This document shows positions 18,165 to 26,515 of a stretch of DNA of 64,000 nucleotides, in pieces. The notes under the pieces were generated by a model. That model ran no database searches. It worked only from the letters and a program-made list of their open reading frames with translations, and was not told the DNA's origin. The stretch covers positions 28,273 through 92,272 of the forward strand of contig JADGJL010000018.1 of NCBI GenBank assembly GCA_027600665.1. The letters are read 5' to 3'. This DNA comes from Irineochytrium annulatum (taxonomy: Eukaryota; Chytridiomycota; Chytridiomycetes; Chytridiales; Chytridiaceae). Position 1 is the first letter of the stretch; each line of letters opens with the position of its first letter. Position numbers and translations under genes: made by a program.

Positions 18165-19752
18165 TGAAGTGTATGCATTACAAGCGATGGTGGAAGGCGT
18201 TAACTGGCAAGCAGCAGGCGTCGAGCAGGTATTCAGTGCTTGTGATGCCGAAGAGGCAAGAGAAATCTTAAGAGCAAATGCTATTGATATTATGATCTGT
18301 GATATCGAGATGCCTGGTGAAACAGGACTTGACCTGCAAAGCTGGGTGTTAAAACATGATCCAGGCATACTGACCATTTTCCTGACAGGGCATGCTTTAT
18401 TCGATTATGCTCAGACAGCCATCAAGCTAAATAGCTTTGATTATGTGTTGAAGCCGGCTCCAGCGGATCAATTGATTAAGGTAGTAACCCAGGCGGTGGA
18501 GAAGATCAAGGATGGAGAGCAGCGTACCCGTACCAACGAAGTTTATGAGACCGTATACAAGCGCTGGAAGACCCATAAACCGCTACTAACAGAACGCTTC
18601 TGGAAAGATGCCATCTCTCAGCGCATCACGTTAACCAAACAACGGTTGCAAGAGCTCGCAGAATTGTATGGTGCCGAGATTGATCCGCAGGCTCGTGTGT
18701 TACCCATTGTGATCTCTGTAGAGGAGTGGCTGCGTGAGTTTGACCTGCGCGACGAGGAGGTGCTGGAATATGCGCTCCGTAATGCAGCCAGGGAGATCCT
18801 GCTTGGCAACAAGCCGGGTGAGGTGTTTCAGGATCAAAGTGGATTGAATATTGTACTCGCTTACGAGCAAGACGGCATCATCCCGAGTGCGAGCGAAGTG
18901 GCACAACGTTGTCAGGGGTATATCCAGGATTGTGGTACGTATTTTTACTGCCGCTTGTCCTGTTATGTTGGTGTCCCGGTTGCTGTAACTGAACTGCAAG
19001 GCATGTTAAATGAACTGATGGATATGGAACGCCGCAATATTAAGGAGCTTGAAGAAGTTTTTGTCTATGATGAGCGGGGAAGAGATCAGGAAGATCGCTT
19101 TTTGCCTATTCCATGGTTTTCGGAATTATCCATTCTTTTTGAGACGGGGAAAGTAGGGGATTTGCGAGAACGTGTGGATGAAATTTTTGAATTGCTTGCT
19201 GCCCAGGAGGGATTGTCTCCTGAAATGCTGCATCTCTACTACCATGCCATGCTGCATGTGGTCTATCCACTGCTTCATCAGAAGAACGTGTCAATACGCA
19301 GTCTGTATCCGGGTGAACGGGAGCCGGAAGAGAGTATGGTGACAAGGTCGCTGCCGCAGTTGAAGCAGTGGACGTCGGATCTGATTGATCGTGTTATCCC
19401 GGTGTTGTACCCGGACGATCATAGTCCTATGACCATTGTGGATCAGTTGTGCGTTTATATTGAAACCCATATTGGTGAAGAACTTATGCGAGAGGAACTT
19501 GCAGCTTTTGCCGGATTCAATCCCGCTTATCTATCCCGTCTGTTTCGGAAAGAGAAGGGCATGTCCCTATCTGAGTTTATCCTGCAGGGCAGAGTAGCTA
19601 AAGCGAAAACGTTGTTGTCCCAGTCCACCGTCAAGGTAACGGACATCGCTGGCAAGGTGGGGTATTATAATTACTCGCATTTCACCAAAATGTTCAAAAA
19701 GTGCACGGGGATCACACCACAGGAGTTTCGTAAACAGTCACGTACCGTATAG
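18139..19752 (+). CDS. AraC-type response regulator, YesN type
   Basis: A 537-residue regulator. ATG 18139 lies inside the end of the kinase gene, behind GAGGAGGAAGGGGG. The receiver domain has Asp8-Asp9 and phospho-acceptor Asp55 (MICDIEMPGETG), with the conserved Lys in VLKPAP. The AraC domain (about 435-535) has AAFAGFNPAYLSRLFRKEKG and GYYNYSHFTKMFKKCTGITP. It presumably switches on the ABC transporter that starts 180 bases downstream. Confidence 0.94.
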   Translation: MRNLLIVDDEVYALQAMVEGVNWQAAGVEQVFSACDAEEAREILRANAIDIMICDIEMPGETGLDLQSWVLKHDPGILTIFLTGHALFDYAQTAIKLNSFDYVLKPAPADQLIKVVTQAVEKIKDGEQRTRTNEVYETVYKRWKTHKPLLTERFWKDAISQRITLTKQRLQELAELYGAEIDPQARVLPIVISVEEWLREFDLRDEEVLEYALRNAAREILLGNKPGEVFQDQSGLNIVLAYEQDGIIPSASEVAQRCQGYIQDCGTYFYCRLSCYVGVPVAVTELQGMLNELMDMERRNIKELEEVFVYDERGRDQEDRFLPIPWFSELSILFETGKVGDLRERVDEIFELLAAQEGLSPEMLHLYYHAMLHVVYPLLHQKNVSIRSLYPGEREPEESMVTRSLPQLKQWTSDLIDRVIPVLYPDDHSPMTIVDQLCVYIETHIGEELMREELAAFAGFNPAYLSRLFRKEKGMSLSEFILQGRVAKAKTLLSQSTVKVTDIAGKVGYYNYSHFTKMFKKCTGITPQEFRKQSRTV

Positions 19753-19759
19753 TCCAGGG

Positions 19760-19790
19760 CGCAGCATGCTGCGTCTTTTGTTTTTTTTTT
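19760..19790 (+). terminator. Terminator after second response regulator
   Basis: CGCAGCATGCTGCG (19760-19773) is a perfect palindrome, followed by a T-rich tract. It separates the regulatory pair from the transporter genes, which need their own promoter. Only a bare TATACT (19860-19865) is visible, with no -35, as expected for an activator-dependent promoter. Confidence 0.75.
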
Positions 19791-19934
19791 GGTACTAAAG
19801 TCATAATTTGATAAGTCAACAGGTCACCACAGCAGATAGAGGTCTTACTTTCCCCGCCGTATACTTGAACCACAGGAGCCGCAACGGAGCTTCATCCTGA
19901 GGAAGAATTCAAGAGGAGTGAGGGAGAACAAGTT

Positions 19935-20921
19935 ATGAAGACACAACCCCAGGCGGGTAAGGGAGTACGGATATCGGAAATACCGGGAGAAACAGTCCGA
20001 AAGCGCAAGTCTGTGTGGCACAATCTTGGCAAATTCAAGGTGCTGTATCTCATGTTCTTGCCAGGTGTCCTGTTTCTGCTGGTGAACAACTATATGCCGA
20101 TGTTCGGCGTTCTGATCGCATTCAAAAATGTAAACTATGCTGATGGTATTTGGGGAAGCCCGTGGAGTGGATGGGACAATTTCAAATATTTGTTCTCAAC
20201 CAGTGATGCATGGGAAATTACCCGAAATACACTCGCGTATAACACCGTGTTTATTGCACTGAATCTCTTTGTAGGTGTCGGGCTTGCTATTCTGCTCAAT
20301 GAAGTGAAAAACAAGGCAATGTCCAAGTTATATCAATCACTTATGTTATTGCCGTATTTCCTGTCCATGATTGTGGTCAGTTATCTGGTACTGGCTTTCC
20401 TGGGCAAGGATTCAGGGTTCATGAACTCCACAATTCTGCAGATGTTCGGCGGTCAGCCGATCGACTGGTATTCCGAGCCGAAGTATTGGCCGTATATTTT
20501 GCCACTGGTGAATACTTGGAAGAACATTGGATATTATGCCGTCATCTATCTGGCAGCTGTCGTGGGTATCGATGAAGAATACTATGAAGCAGCTGTGCTC
20601 GATGGAGCAACCAAATGGCATCAGATCCGCTTCATCACCATTCCGTTCCTCATACCATTAATCGTCATTATGACGTTATTGCAGATTGGCCGTATATTCT
20701 ATGCGGACTTCAGCCTGTTCTACCAGGTTCCATTGGAGTCAGGAGCACTGTTCCCTGTAACAAATGTACTGGATACTTATGTATATCGTACGTTCCTTAT
20801 CGGTGGAGATATCGGAATGTCATCAGCAGCAGGTCTATATCAAGCCATCGTCGGATTTGTGCTGGTTCTTGTATCCAATACCATTGTAAGACGAATAGAT
20901 AAAGATAATGCATTATTTTGA
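19935..20921 (+). CDS. Sugar ABC transporter permease, LplB/CUT1 type
   Basis: A 328-residue permease with a 30-residue basic N-terminal tail and six membrane helices. The first begins near LYLMFLPGVLFLLV. The EAA loop EEYYEAAVLDGATKW (about 214-228) contacts the ATPase, which is not encoded here; LplABC-type importers usually share one multi-sugar ATPase encoded elsewhere. GAGGGAG precedes the ATG. Its stop is 17 bases before the start of the partner permease. Confidence 0.94.
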   Translation: MKTQPQAGKGVRISEIPGETVRKRKSVWHNLGKFKVLYLMFLPGVLFLLVNNYMPMFGVLIAFKNVNYADGIWGSPWSGWDNFKYLFSTSDAWEITRNTLAYNTVFIALNLFVGVGLAILLNEVKNKAMSKLYQSLMLLPYFLSMIVVSYLVLAFLGKDSGFMNSTILQMFGGQPIDWYSEPKYWPYILPLVNTWKNIGYYAVIYLAAVVGIDEEYYEAAVLDGATKWHQIRFITIPFLIPLIVIMTLLQIGRIFYADFSLFYQVPLESGALFPVTNVLDTYVYRTFLIGGDIGMSSAAGLYQAIVGFVLVLVSNTIVRRIDKDNALF

Positions 20922-20938
20922 GAGGAGGCAAGTCAGCT

Positions 20939-21847
20939 GTGAAATCACATGATCCACTAGCCGTATCGAAGCGTTCCGCATCCGTTATTCATGCGATGTT
21001 TCTATTCTATGCCGTTGCCTGTATTGTGCCGATCCTGCTTGTCTTCGCCATCTCATTTTCGGACGAGACAACCGTAATTGCCAATGGATATAAGCTTATT
21101 CCAGAGAAGTTCAGCCTGACGGCTTATGAGTTTCTGTTCAGAGATATGGATCAGATCCTTCACTCGTATGGTATATCCTTTATTGTTACCGTTGTAGGTA
21201 CCATAACAAGTGTTGCGCTGACCGCATTGTATGCGTATCCGCTCTCGCGAAGAGATCTGCCTTACCGGGGCTGGTTCGCCTTTTTCATCTTCTTCACAAT
21301 GTTGTTCAATGGAGGTCTGGTACCTTGGTATCTGGTCTATGTCAATGTATTGGATCTGAAAAACTCCATATTGGCACTCATACTGCCGCTACTGCTATCC
21401 CCATTCTTTGTACTGGTTATGCGTACATTCTTCGCGAACTCCATTCCGGTGTCCATTCTGGAATCCGCTCGGATTGATGGTGCAGGAGAATTGAGAACGT
21501 TTGCACGTATCGTACTACCGCTCTCTCTTCCCGTTATGGCAACCGTCGCGTTGTTCAGTACACTGAATTACTGGAATGACTGGTACCTTAGCATGATTTT
21601 TATATCAGATAACCGGACGATCAGCCTTCAGTACCTTATGTATCGAACGCTGCTCGATATTCAATATTTAACAACCAACTCCAACGTCTCTTCACAGATT
21701 TCGTCGCAGGGTGGCTTGCTGAATCTGCCTAACAAAACGCTGCAAATGGCGATGGCTGTGGTCGGTATTGGTCCCATTGTACTGGCATATCCGTTCTTCC
21801 AGCGTTATTTCATCAAAGGTCTTACGGTTGGCGCTGTGAAGGGATAA
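20939..21847 (+). CDS. Sugar ABC transporter permease, LplC/MalG type
   Basis: A 302-residue permease with six helices. I chose GTG 20939 because GAGGAGG (20922-20928) lies 10 bases before it; a TTG at 20918 overlaps the previous stop. The EAA loop is ESARIDGAGELRTF, and the C-terminus is the typical FIKGLTVGAVKG. It forms a heterodimeric channel with the preceding permease. The binding lipoprotein gene follows after 133 bases. Confidence 0.93.
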   Translation: MKSHDPLAVSKRSASVIHAMFLFYAVACIVPILLVFAISFSDETTVIANGYKLIPEKFSLTAYEFLFRDMDQILHSYGISFIVTVVGTITSVALTALYAYPLSRRDLPYRGWFAFFIFFTMLFNGGLVPWYLVYVNVLDLKNSILALILPLLLSPFFVLVMRTFFANSIPVSILESARIDGAGELRTFARIVLPLSLPVMATVALFSTLNYWNDWYLSMIFISDNRTISLQYLMYRTLLDIQYLTTNSNVSSQISSQGGLLNLPNKTLQMAMAVVGIGPIVLAYPFFQRYFIKGLTVGAVKG

Positions 21848-21980
21848 CTCTGAACCGGTTAGCGGAGAGGGCAAGGTAAATGAAGATGGACTGAAAGGGC
21901 ATATACAGAAGTAGTTACAGGTTTATTTGTGAATTGGGGAAATCGGTTGTATGGTTCAACACATGACAGGAGGGGTTCAA

Positions 21981-23513
21981 TTGGTTAGATCATTAAAGGT
22001 ATGGTCACGCATGATGGCAACAGTTATGGCGCTGAGCCTGGTGCTGGCAGCTTGCTCAACAGACAAGGGTGGAACAACAACACCTGGCGCAGAAGGCGGA
22101 GGAGCAAGTGAAGGTGGGGGCAAACCCTACGAAGTGACACTGTTTTATCCAGGGACACCACAGAAGGATGTCGCTCTGGTGGAAGCCGAGATTAACAAAA
22201 AGATGGAGCCGAAGATTGGAGCCACGCTTAAGATCAATGCGATTGACTGGGGGCAATGGGATAACAAGCTGAATCTCATGATCTCCTCGGGTGAAAAATC
22301 AGACATTATCTTCACTGCAGCTTGGCAGAACTACACGGTGAATGTAGCGAAAGGTGCATTCTTGCCATTGAATGATCTGCTGGATACCTATGGTCAGGAT
22401 ATCAAGAAAAACCTGGACCCTGCCTTTCTGGAAGGTTCCCAGGTGGACGGCGTGAATTACGGGGTTCCTACGAATAAGGAACTCGCTGCCACACGGGGTG
22501 TGTTGGTACGTAAAGATCTGGCTGACAAGTATAAGCTGGACCTGACGGCTGTAAAGACTTGGGCTGATCTGGAGCCACTGCTCAAAACAATCAAGGAAAA
22601 CGAGCCAGGCATTACACCATTCTATATGTCCAACACCAATGGTAACGGGCTGTTAGAGAATCTGGATTGGGATTATCTCGGTGATGCTTCCGTACCTGGA
22701 GTGATCTCCAAAACTGCAGGCGGAACAACGGTTCTGAATGAAGTGGAGACGCCTGAATTCAAAGAAGCGGCTGAACTCGCCCGCAAGTGGTATCAAGCAG
22801 GATATATCAATAGTGATGCTGCTACGTCCAATGTATTTCCGAAAGACCAAGCGAAGGCTGGAAAAGCGTTTCTCTGGACAGATGGCATGAAGCCAGGCAA
22901 GGATAAAGAAGAAGAAGGGTATGTGGGTTTCCCACTGACTCAGATTGAGATGACACAGCCGACAATCACGACAGGTGATGCATCTGGAGCAATGCTTGCA
23001 ATCTCCCGTTCTTCCGAGCAACCGGAGAAAGCGATGCAGGTCATTAACCTGCTGCATTCCGACAAGGAAATTAACAACTTGCTGAACTTCGGAATTGAAG
23101 GCACCCACTATGTGAAAAAAGACGGACAGGATAATATCATTACTCTCCCTGAAGGCGTAGATGCCAACAGTCGTACCTACAATCCAGGTGCCCAGTGGCA
23201 GCTTGGTAACCAGTTCCTGAACTTCCTCTGGGATAATGAAGACCCGCAAAAGTGGGAAAAGTTCAAAGAATTTAACGCCAAAGGTGTGAAGTCCCCAGCA
23301 CTGGGCTTTACATTCAACAGTCAATCGGTCAAAAATGAAATTGCTGCAGTCAACAACGTGAACAAACAGTTCAAGCCGGGCATGACATCGGGCGCCGTTG
23401 ATCCAAATGAAATGATTCCGAAATATCTGGAAAAATTGAAAGCAGCGGGAATTGATAAAATTATTGCAGCCAAACAGGAACAACTCGATGCATTCCTTGC
23501 CAAAAGTAAATAA
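21981..23513 (+). CDS. Solute-binding lipoprotein of sugar ABC transporter, LplA type
   Basis: A 510-residue extracellular binding protein anchored by lipid. The best start is TTG 21981, 5 bases after AGGAGGGG; an ATG at 21951 has no site. The lipobox is LVLAACS with Cys25, followed by a Gly/Ser/Thr-rich linker. The mature part has the type I sugar-binding fold of the large LplA-like group, with many surface aromatic residues that could stack on sugars. No hydrolase follows, so its ligand cannot be guessed. It is the last gene of its operon, unlike the galactan locus where it is first. Confidence 0.92.
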   Translation: MVRSLKVWSRMMATVMALSLVLAACSTDKGGTTTPGAEGGGASEGGGKPYEVTLFYPGTPQKDVALVEAEINKKMEPKIGATLKINAIDWGQWDNKLNLMISSGEKSDIIFTAAWQNYTVNVAKGAFLPLNDLLDTYGQDIKKNLDPAFLEGSQVDGVNYGVPTNKELAATRGVLVRKDLADKYKLDLTAVKTWADLEPLLKTIKENEPGITPFYMSNTNGNGLLENLDWDYLGDASVPGVISKTAGGTTVLNEVETPEFKEAAELARKWYQAGYINSDAATSNVFPKDQAKAGKAFLWTDGMKPGKDKEEEGYVGFPLTQIEMTQPTITTGDASGAMLAISRSSEQPEKAMQVINLLHSDKEINNLLNFGIEGTHYVKKDGQDNIITLPEGVDANSRTYNPGAQWQLGNQFLNFLWDNEDPQKWEKFKEFNAKGVKSPALGFTFNSQSVKNEIAAVNNVNKQFKPGMTSGAVDPNEMIPKYLEKLKAAGIDKIIAAKQEQLDAFLAKSK

Positions 23514-23577
23514 AATGATCATCAGTTATGATAAGAGACTTGTATTCTACAAGCTCTTGTCGGTGACAAATCAAAAG

Positions 23578-23612
23578 GACGTTTTCGGTGAACAACCGAA
23601 GACGTTCTTTTA
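23578..23612 (+). terminator. Terminator after binding lipoprotein
   Basis: ACGTTTTCGGT pairs with ACCGAAGACGT around a short loop, with TTCTTTT after it. Confidence 0.83.
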
Positions 23613-23657
23613 TTGTTATTTTTTGATTTGGATTGTTAATCATAATTAGGAAAAATA

Positions 23658-23666
23658 TGATATAAT
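23658..23666 (+). promoter_or_regulatory. Extended -10 promoter
   Basis: TG-A-TATAAT is a consensus extended -10 element, 27 bases before the small membrane protein gene. A TTGTTA upstream (23633-23638) is too far (22 bases) to be a standard -35. Confidence 0.55.
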
Positions 23667-23692
23667 CAGGTGGTTGATTAGGGGGTGTTTGT

Positions 23693-24391
23693 GTGTCGAG
23701 GACCAGACTTGTGTTCTCTGGGGCTTTATTGCTATTTGCGATCATCTTTACATTTAACCATCATCTTGGTTTTTCTGTTGGAGATACAATACTGTCAGCA
23801 ATAGGTATATCACCGTATACTACATCTTACTTAAGTGGTGTACATATCACACTTTTCCTCGGATTGGGGATCTTCGCCTGTGGCTTTTATCTTACTCGCA
23901 AAGAGATTGGTCGGTCGTTTCCGGGACTTGCGAAAGGGTTGTGGATTGTTGTTCTCGCTCTTGTTCTCAGTTACTCATATATGACGGATAAATTCATGTA
24001 TATAGCCAAGTGGGAGGCTAAAGGCATAGATTCGGTATCCTATCTCCAGAATGCAAGCTCATGTACCTTTAACGTACTGAAAACGGGTGAGACCCGAGCA
24101 ACCTGTGACCTGACACTCAAAAATTACGGTAGAGATCCCGTATCCGCTGTGTTATTGCCTGATCTCGCACGCAGTTATAAGTTTAAGGATGATCCACTAT
24201 TGGAAGCCTTGCGGTCTGTCCAATTAAGGCCAGTACATATTGAGATTGAACCCCATGGAACGTTTACAGGGGAATTGGAGTTTTATGGGAAAGCGGAATC
24301 CCCACTGTACGTCAGCGGGAAACTCATGGATATTGTGCTCGATGTAGGCGTGGATGGAGCGAATACGGTGTTTGATTACGATATGCCATAG
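23693..24391 (+). CDS. Hypothetical membrane protein
   Basis: A 232-residue protein that I do not recognise. GTG 23693 follows AGGGGGTG at 5 bases. It has three predicted membrane helices: about 8-24, 48-66 and 79-95. The C-terminal half (about 100-232) is soluble and probably outside the membrane. It reads as a beta-rich domain with a Cys pair (Cys124 and Cys138 region, SSCTF and ATCDL) that could form a disulfide. The segment CDLTLKNYGRDPVS is typical of an immunoglobulin-like or NEAT-like beta sandwich. It is monocistronic, with its own promoter and terminator. Confidence 0.75.
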   Translation: MSRTRLVFSGALLLFAIIFTFNHHLGFSVGDTILSAIGISPYTTSYLSGVHITLFLGLGIFACGFYLTRKEIGRSFPGLAKGLWIVVLALVLSYSYMTDKFMYIAKWEAKGIDSVSYLQNASSCTFNVLKTGETRATCDLTLKNYGRDPVSAVLLPDLARSYKFKDDPLLEALRSVQLRPVHIEIEPHGTFTGELEFYGKAESPLYVSGKLMDIVLDVGVDGANTVFDYDMP

Positions 24392-24489
24392 TTGATATTT
24401 TTATAGAAAATAAGAATAATTACATAAACAGATGTGGAATAAGGTCAATCTAGATAGAACGTTCAAAGAGATATACTAAAATCAGATTA

Positions 24490-24516
24490 AGAGCTGGCTC
24501 ATGGCTGGCTCTTTTT
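24490..24516 (+). terminator. Terminator after small membrane protein
   Basis: A ten-pair stem containing three G-T wobbles (AGAGCTGGCT / GGCTGGCTCT shifted by a three-base loop) is followed by TTTTT. The rest of 24392-24689 holds no gene. Confidence 0.65.
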
Positions 24517-24689
24517 GTGCGTGGAAGTTGCAATTAGTGCTGAAATATTGGTTTTATCTCCTTCCCCCTTCAATTGGTAACGCTTACGCTAGATAATGAA
24601 TTGGTTTGTCTCAAAAAAATAGTTTGTCTTTACCGCTTACATCATTACAATTAATGTCACGACAAATTAAGACAAGGTGAGATGAAAAG

Positions 24690-26459
24690 ATGTCATATCG
24701 GACAAACCTGTTTTCCAAAATGGTCATTCTTATTCTGATTATGCTGATTCCTGTAGTGCTTCTGTACTGGTACTCCAATCACAAAACCACAGCTGTTCTC
24801 AGAGATGAGTTGAATCGATCGAATAGTAACCAGCTTGAATTTTTCCAAAATCAAGTGAACACGCACATCGAGCTGTTATCCTCCTGGCCGAATCTGCTCA
24901 TACATGATCCTGACATTGCCAGCTTCCGGCGAATCTACGCGGATAGTAACTACTTTGACCTGGATGCGATCAATCTGGTCAAACGTATTCAGAATAAGCT
25001 AAGTATTCAGGAAAGCTCATCCAATTGGGCGACAAAGTTATATCTGTACTCTCCTTCGCTGGGCAGGGTGGTTTCGGAAAGGGATGCACGTTCTTACGAT
25101 AAACAAGCGCTAAGGGAGAATATCAGTTCCGGTTGGGATGTACGCAAAATTCAGGATGGGGAAGACGATCGGTTTATGTTTAGCTGGATTACCGTATCTC
25201 CATACGGCATTAAAGACCCGGCTAATAATGCGGAAACGATTATTAAACTGGAGTTTGATAGTGACAACATTCGGGATATGCTCGATAAATTCAAGGACGA
25301 TGGCAGGCATGACCCCTTCTATTTCCGTGAAGAATCGGGAGTTATCTATAATCGGACTTCGGATCGTTCGTTAACGAAACAATTGATGAAAGAACTGTCC
25401 ATCCATGAACTTCAGGATGTGGATAATCGGACTGTGGTGATAGATGGCGAGCCCTACATGGTTAACACCGTGAAATCAAGCACGACAGGCTGGTATCTGG
25501 TGGACTATATGCCTTTATCCGATATTCTGAAGCCGATTCATCAATCGAATATGCTCTTCTATTCTTCGATGATTTGTTTGTTGTTGATGAGTTTTGGCGT
25601 GGCCTACTTGTTATATGTCCAGGTGCAGGTACCAGTGAAACAACTTATTCGCGGTTTCCAGCGGTTGAAGCAGGAAGATTATTCGGTGAGGATTAAGCCG
25701 AAGGGTCGCAATGAATTCAGTTTTCTGTCTGAACGGTTCAACTTGATGGTGGAGCAGATCCAGCAGTTATTTGAACACGTTTACCTGGAACAGATTCATG
25801 TGCGTGAAGCCCGGTTGAAGCAGCTGCAATCGCAGATTAACCCGCACTTCTTCTATAATTGTTTCTCCTTCATTACGAGTATGGCGAAGCTGAAGCGTAT
25901 GGATGCGGTTGTCGCGATGTCGCATAACCTCTCCCGATATTATCGTTATACGACAAGGCAGGAGCGGGATGTAGTGCCGTTGACAGAGGAAATTGAATTT
26001 GTCAGCTGCTATCTGGAGATCCAACGAATGCGTATGGACCGAATTCATTACAAGCTTGATCTGTCTGATGAGATGTTAAGAGAGGAAGTACCGCCCCTGA
26101 TTGTACAACCACTGGTGGAGAATGCGGTAATCCACGGTATCGAAGCGGATGCGGAAGCCGGAGAAATAAGGGTTTCTGGGGAAAAACAGGGCGGTGTCAT
26201 GGTTCTTGTCGTAGAAGATGACGGGCAAGGCATGACTCAGGAGGCACGTGAGGCGCTTCTGAATAAGCTCAGGGGAACGATGGATCAGGAGATGGGCTGT
26301 GGCCTGTGGAATGTGAATCAGAGACTCCAGCTTCGATATGGGGAGCAGGCAGGGCTTGATATAACGGAATCGGAACTTGGTGGATTACGGGTTACACTAT
26401 CGTGGCCTGCCGAGAGGGAGCTTCTCCCAGATAGCCAAGATAGTATCGAGAACATGTGA
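24690..26459 (+). CDS. Sensor histidine kinase, YesM type (galactan locus)
   Basis: A 589-residue membrane kinase. AAGGTGAG lies 8 bases before ATG 24690. There is one helix at about 8-28, an extracytoplasmic sensor of about 255 residues, a second helix at about 288-311 and HAMP. The phospho-acceptor is His386 in QINPHFFYNC. ATPase motifs are VENAVIHGIE, EDDGQGM and GCGLWNVNQRL. It is followed by its regulator and then transporter, GH53 and GH42 genes, so it probably reports on galactan-derived oligosaccharides. Confidence 0.94.
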   Translation: MSYRTNLFSKMVILILIMLIPVVLLYWYSNHKTTAVLRDELNRSNSNQLEFFQNQVNTHIELLSSWPNLLIHDPDIASFRRIYADSNYFDLDAINLVKRIQNKLSIQESSSNWATKLYLYSPSLGRVVSERDARSYDKQALRENISSGWDVRKIQDGEDDRFMFSWITVSPYGIKDPANNAETIIKLEFDSDNIRDMLDKFKDDGRHDPFYFREESGVIYNRTSDRSLTKQLMKELSIHELQDVDNRTVVIDGEPYMVNTVKSSTTGWYLVDYMPLSDILKPIHQSNMLFYSSMICLLLMSFGVAYLLYVQVQVPVKQLIRGFQRLKQEDYSVRIKPKGRNEFSFLSERFNLMVEQIQQLFEHVYLEQIHVREARLKQLQSQINPHFFYNCFSFITSMAKLKRMDAVVAMSHNLSRYYRYTTRQERDVVPLTEEIEFVSCYLEIQRMRMDRIHYKLDLSDEMLREEVPPLIVQPLVENAVIHGIEADAEAGEIRVSGEKQGGVMVLVVEDDGQGMTQEAREALLNKLRGTMDQEMGCGLWNVNQRLQLRYGEQAGLDITESELGGLRVTLSWPAERELLPDSQDSIENM

Positions 26460-26515
26460 GAGCCTGGTTAGAAATTGAACTTAGTGCATAACGAACGAGA
26501 TAGGGAGTGACTTGC

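Noticed and set aside
22653..23522. A 289-codon minus-strand frame inside the binding lipoprotein gene
   Set aside because: It has a Cys- and Phe-rich composition of an antisense shadow, and the plus strand has a lipobox, a good site and homology pattern.
24574..24590. cre-like TTGGTAACGCTTACGC before the third kinase
   Set aside because: It has three mismatches to the 14-base consensus and appears one base short of the GTAAGCGCTTAC centre.
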